14,641 nucleotides of DNA from an uncultured Taibaiella sp. GTDB lineage: Bacteria > Bacteroidota > Bacteroidia > Chitinophagales > Chitinophagaceae. Of the stretch, positions 14,087 to 14,641 are shown piece by piece. The translations under genes and the position numbers were made by a program. The notes under the pieces were generated by a model, which saw nothing but the letters and a program-made list of their open reading frames with translations, did not search any database and had not been told where the DNA came from. The number at the start of each line of letters is the position of its first letter. The stretch's first letter is position 1. Location of the stretch: contig CAMPJV010000025.1 in assembly GCA_946886975.1 (NCBI GenBank), positions 1 through 14,641 on the forward strand, given 5' to 3'.

Positions 14087-14641
14087 TAGCGGTTGAATAA
14101 AAGCCTCATGCCTCTCACGTCATCATTTACCCTGCCGTCCTGGTAGGCGACGGTGCCATTTACGAAGGTGTAACGCACGGAAGATGGGAAAGTGTGACCT
14201 TCGAAGGGAGACCAGCCACATTTGTACAGGATGTTTTCTTTCGTGACCGTTGTAGTGCCTTGGAGATCTACGAGCACGAGGTCTGCGAAATAGCCTTCTC
14301 TTATGAAGCCTCTTTCTGCTAGCTGGAAACATGTTGCGGGGGCATGGCTCATCTTCTCAACAAGCTTTTCGATGGAGAGTTTCCCCTCTTTTACATACTG
14401 AAGCATTAAAAGCAAGGAGTGTTGTACAAGCGGCACACCAGAAGGAGCTTGCTGATAATCCTGCTGCTTTTCGTCCCACGAATGAGGCGCATGGTCGGTA
14501 GCTATGATATCTAACCTATCGTCGAGCAAAGCCTCCCAGAGAGCTGCTTTATTCTCCGCGGCTTTTATAGCGGGGTTGCATTTTATAAGGTTACCATACC
14601 GGGCGTAGTCATCTGCAGTGAAGTGAAGATGGTGAACACAA
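14086..14641 (-). CDS. pyrC: Dihydroorotase, 5' end beyond window
   Basis: The open frame runs from the window edge to the stop at 14088-14086, giving the last 184 residues. Dihydroorotase closes carbamoyl-aspartate to dihydroorotate in pyrimidine synthesis. Family motifs in this part are HHLHFTADDY, the substrate-binding K-C-N-P-A-I-K, and DIIATDHAPH, whose Asp is the catalytic residue of the amidohydrolase fold. These are followed by GVPLVQHSLLLML, MSHAPATCFQL and the C-terminal FADLVLVDL strand. A TTG at 14529 is internal, because coding homology continues upstream of it to the window end. Allantoinase or another cyclic amidohydrolase is possible but less likely given the CNPAIK segment. 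The stop overlaps the start of the MutS-like gene by one base. Confidence 0.88.
   Translation of the reverse strand, partial: CVHHLHFTADDYARYGNLIKCNPAIKAAENKAALWEALLDDRLDIIATDHAPHSWDEKQQDYQQAPSGVPLVQHSLLLMLQYVKEGKLSIEKLVEKMSHAPATCFQLAERGFIREGYFADLVLVDLQGTTTVTKENILYKCGWSPFEGHTFPSSVRYTFVNGTVAYQDGRVNDDVRGMRLLFNR

Noticed and set aside
13463..14089. Plus-strand frame of 208 codons
   Set aside because: It is entirely opposite the MutS-like gene with its intact ATPase motifs.

Overview
This window looks like an ordinary stretch of chromosome from a Bacteroidota bacterium, most likely of the Chitinophagaceae/Sphingobacteriia type. The evidence is the gene content (a DUF58/BatD-like/BatA cluster, a PstS-like lipoprotein next to a TPR protein, a GH3 enzyme, a KKAAP-repeat histone-H1-like protein), three matches to the Bacteroidota -7 promoter element TAnnTTTG, and start codons mostly without a strong Shine-Dalgarno sequence. 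The genus-level placement is inference. I see no phage, transposon, CRISPR array, tRNA or rRNA.

Layout. Positions 1-437 (minus) hold the first 145 codons of a secreted lipoprotein. Positions 568-4642 (plus) hold a tight four-gene row: a DegT-family aminotransferase homologue, DUF58, a BatD/DUF4381-like membrane protein, and the von Willebrand factor A protein BatA. A GC-rich palindromic repeat separates this row from convergent uvrB (4693-6723, minus). A strong hairpin terminator (6799-6828) then ends a minus-strand row made of a small two-helix membrane protein, a PstS-like lipoprotein and a periplasmic TPR protein (9743 down to 6847). Next on the minus strand come a lysine/alanine/proline histone-H1-like gene and the ribosomal pair rpmA (L27) and rplU (L21), with a good promoter before rplU. 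The 352-base gap between rplU and the divergent GH3 gene contains six tandem 11-bp repeats. GH3 (11211-12713, plus) converges on a coupled pair: pyrC (dihydroorotase, cut by the window end) and a MutS-family ATPase, joined by TAATG.

How they work together. The DUF58/BatD-like/BatA set is a partial aerotolerance-type (Bat) cluster at the inner membrane. It lacks a moxR ATPase upstream and batB/batC downstream, and has the aminotransferase homologue where moxR might be expected. UvrB (excision repair), L21/L27 (ribosome) and PyrC (pyrimidines) are housekeeping genes. The lipoprotein/TPR pair is probably an envelope-associated system.

The best lead is the aminotransferase homologue, which has serine where the family's PLP-binding lysine belongs. 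Other points are the helically phased 11-bp repeats and the fragmentary bat cluster. I did not find a clear new multi-gene system.
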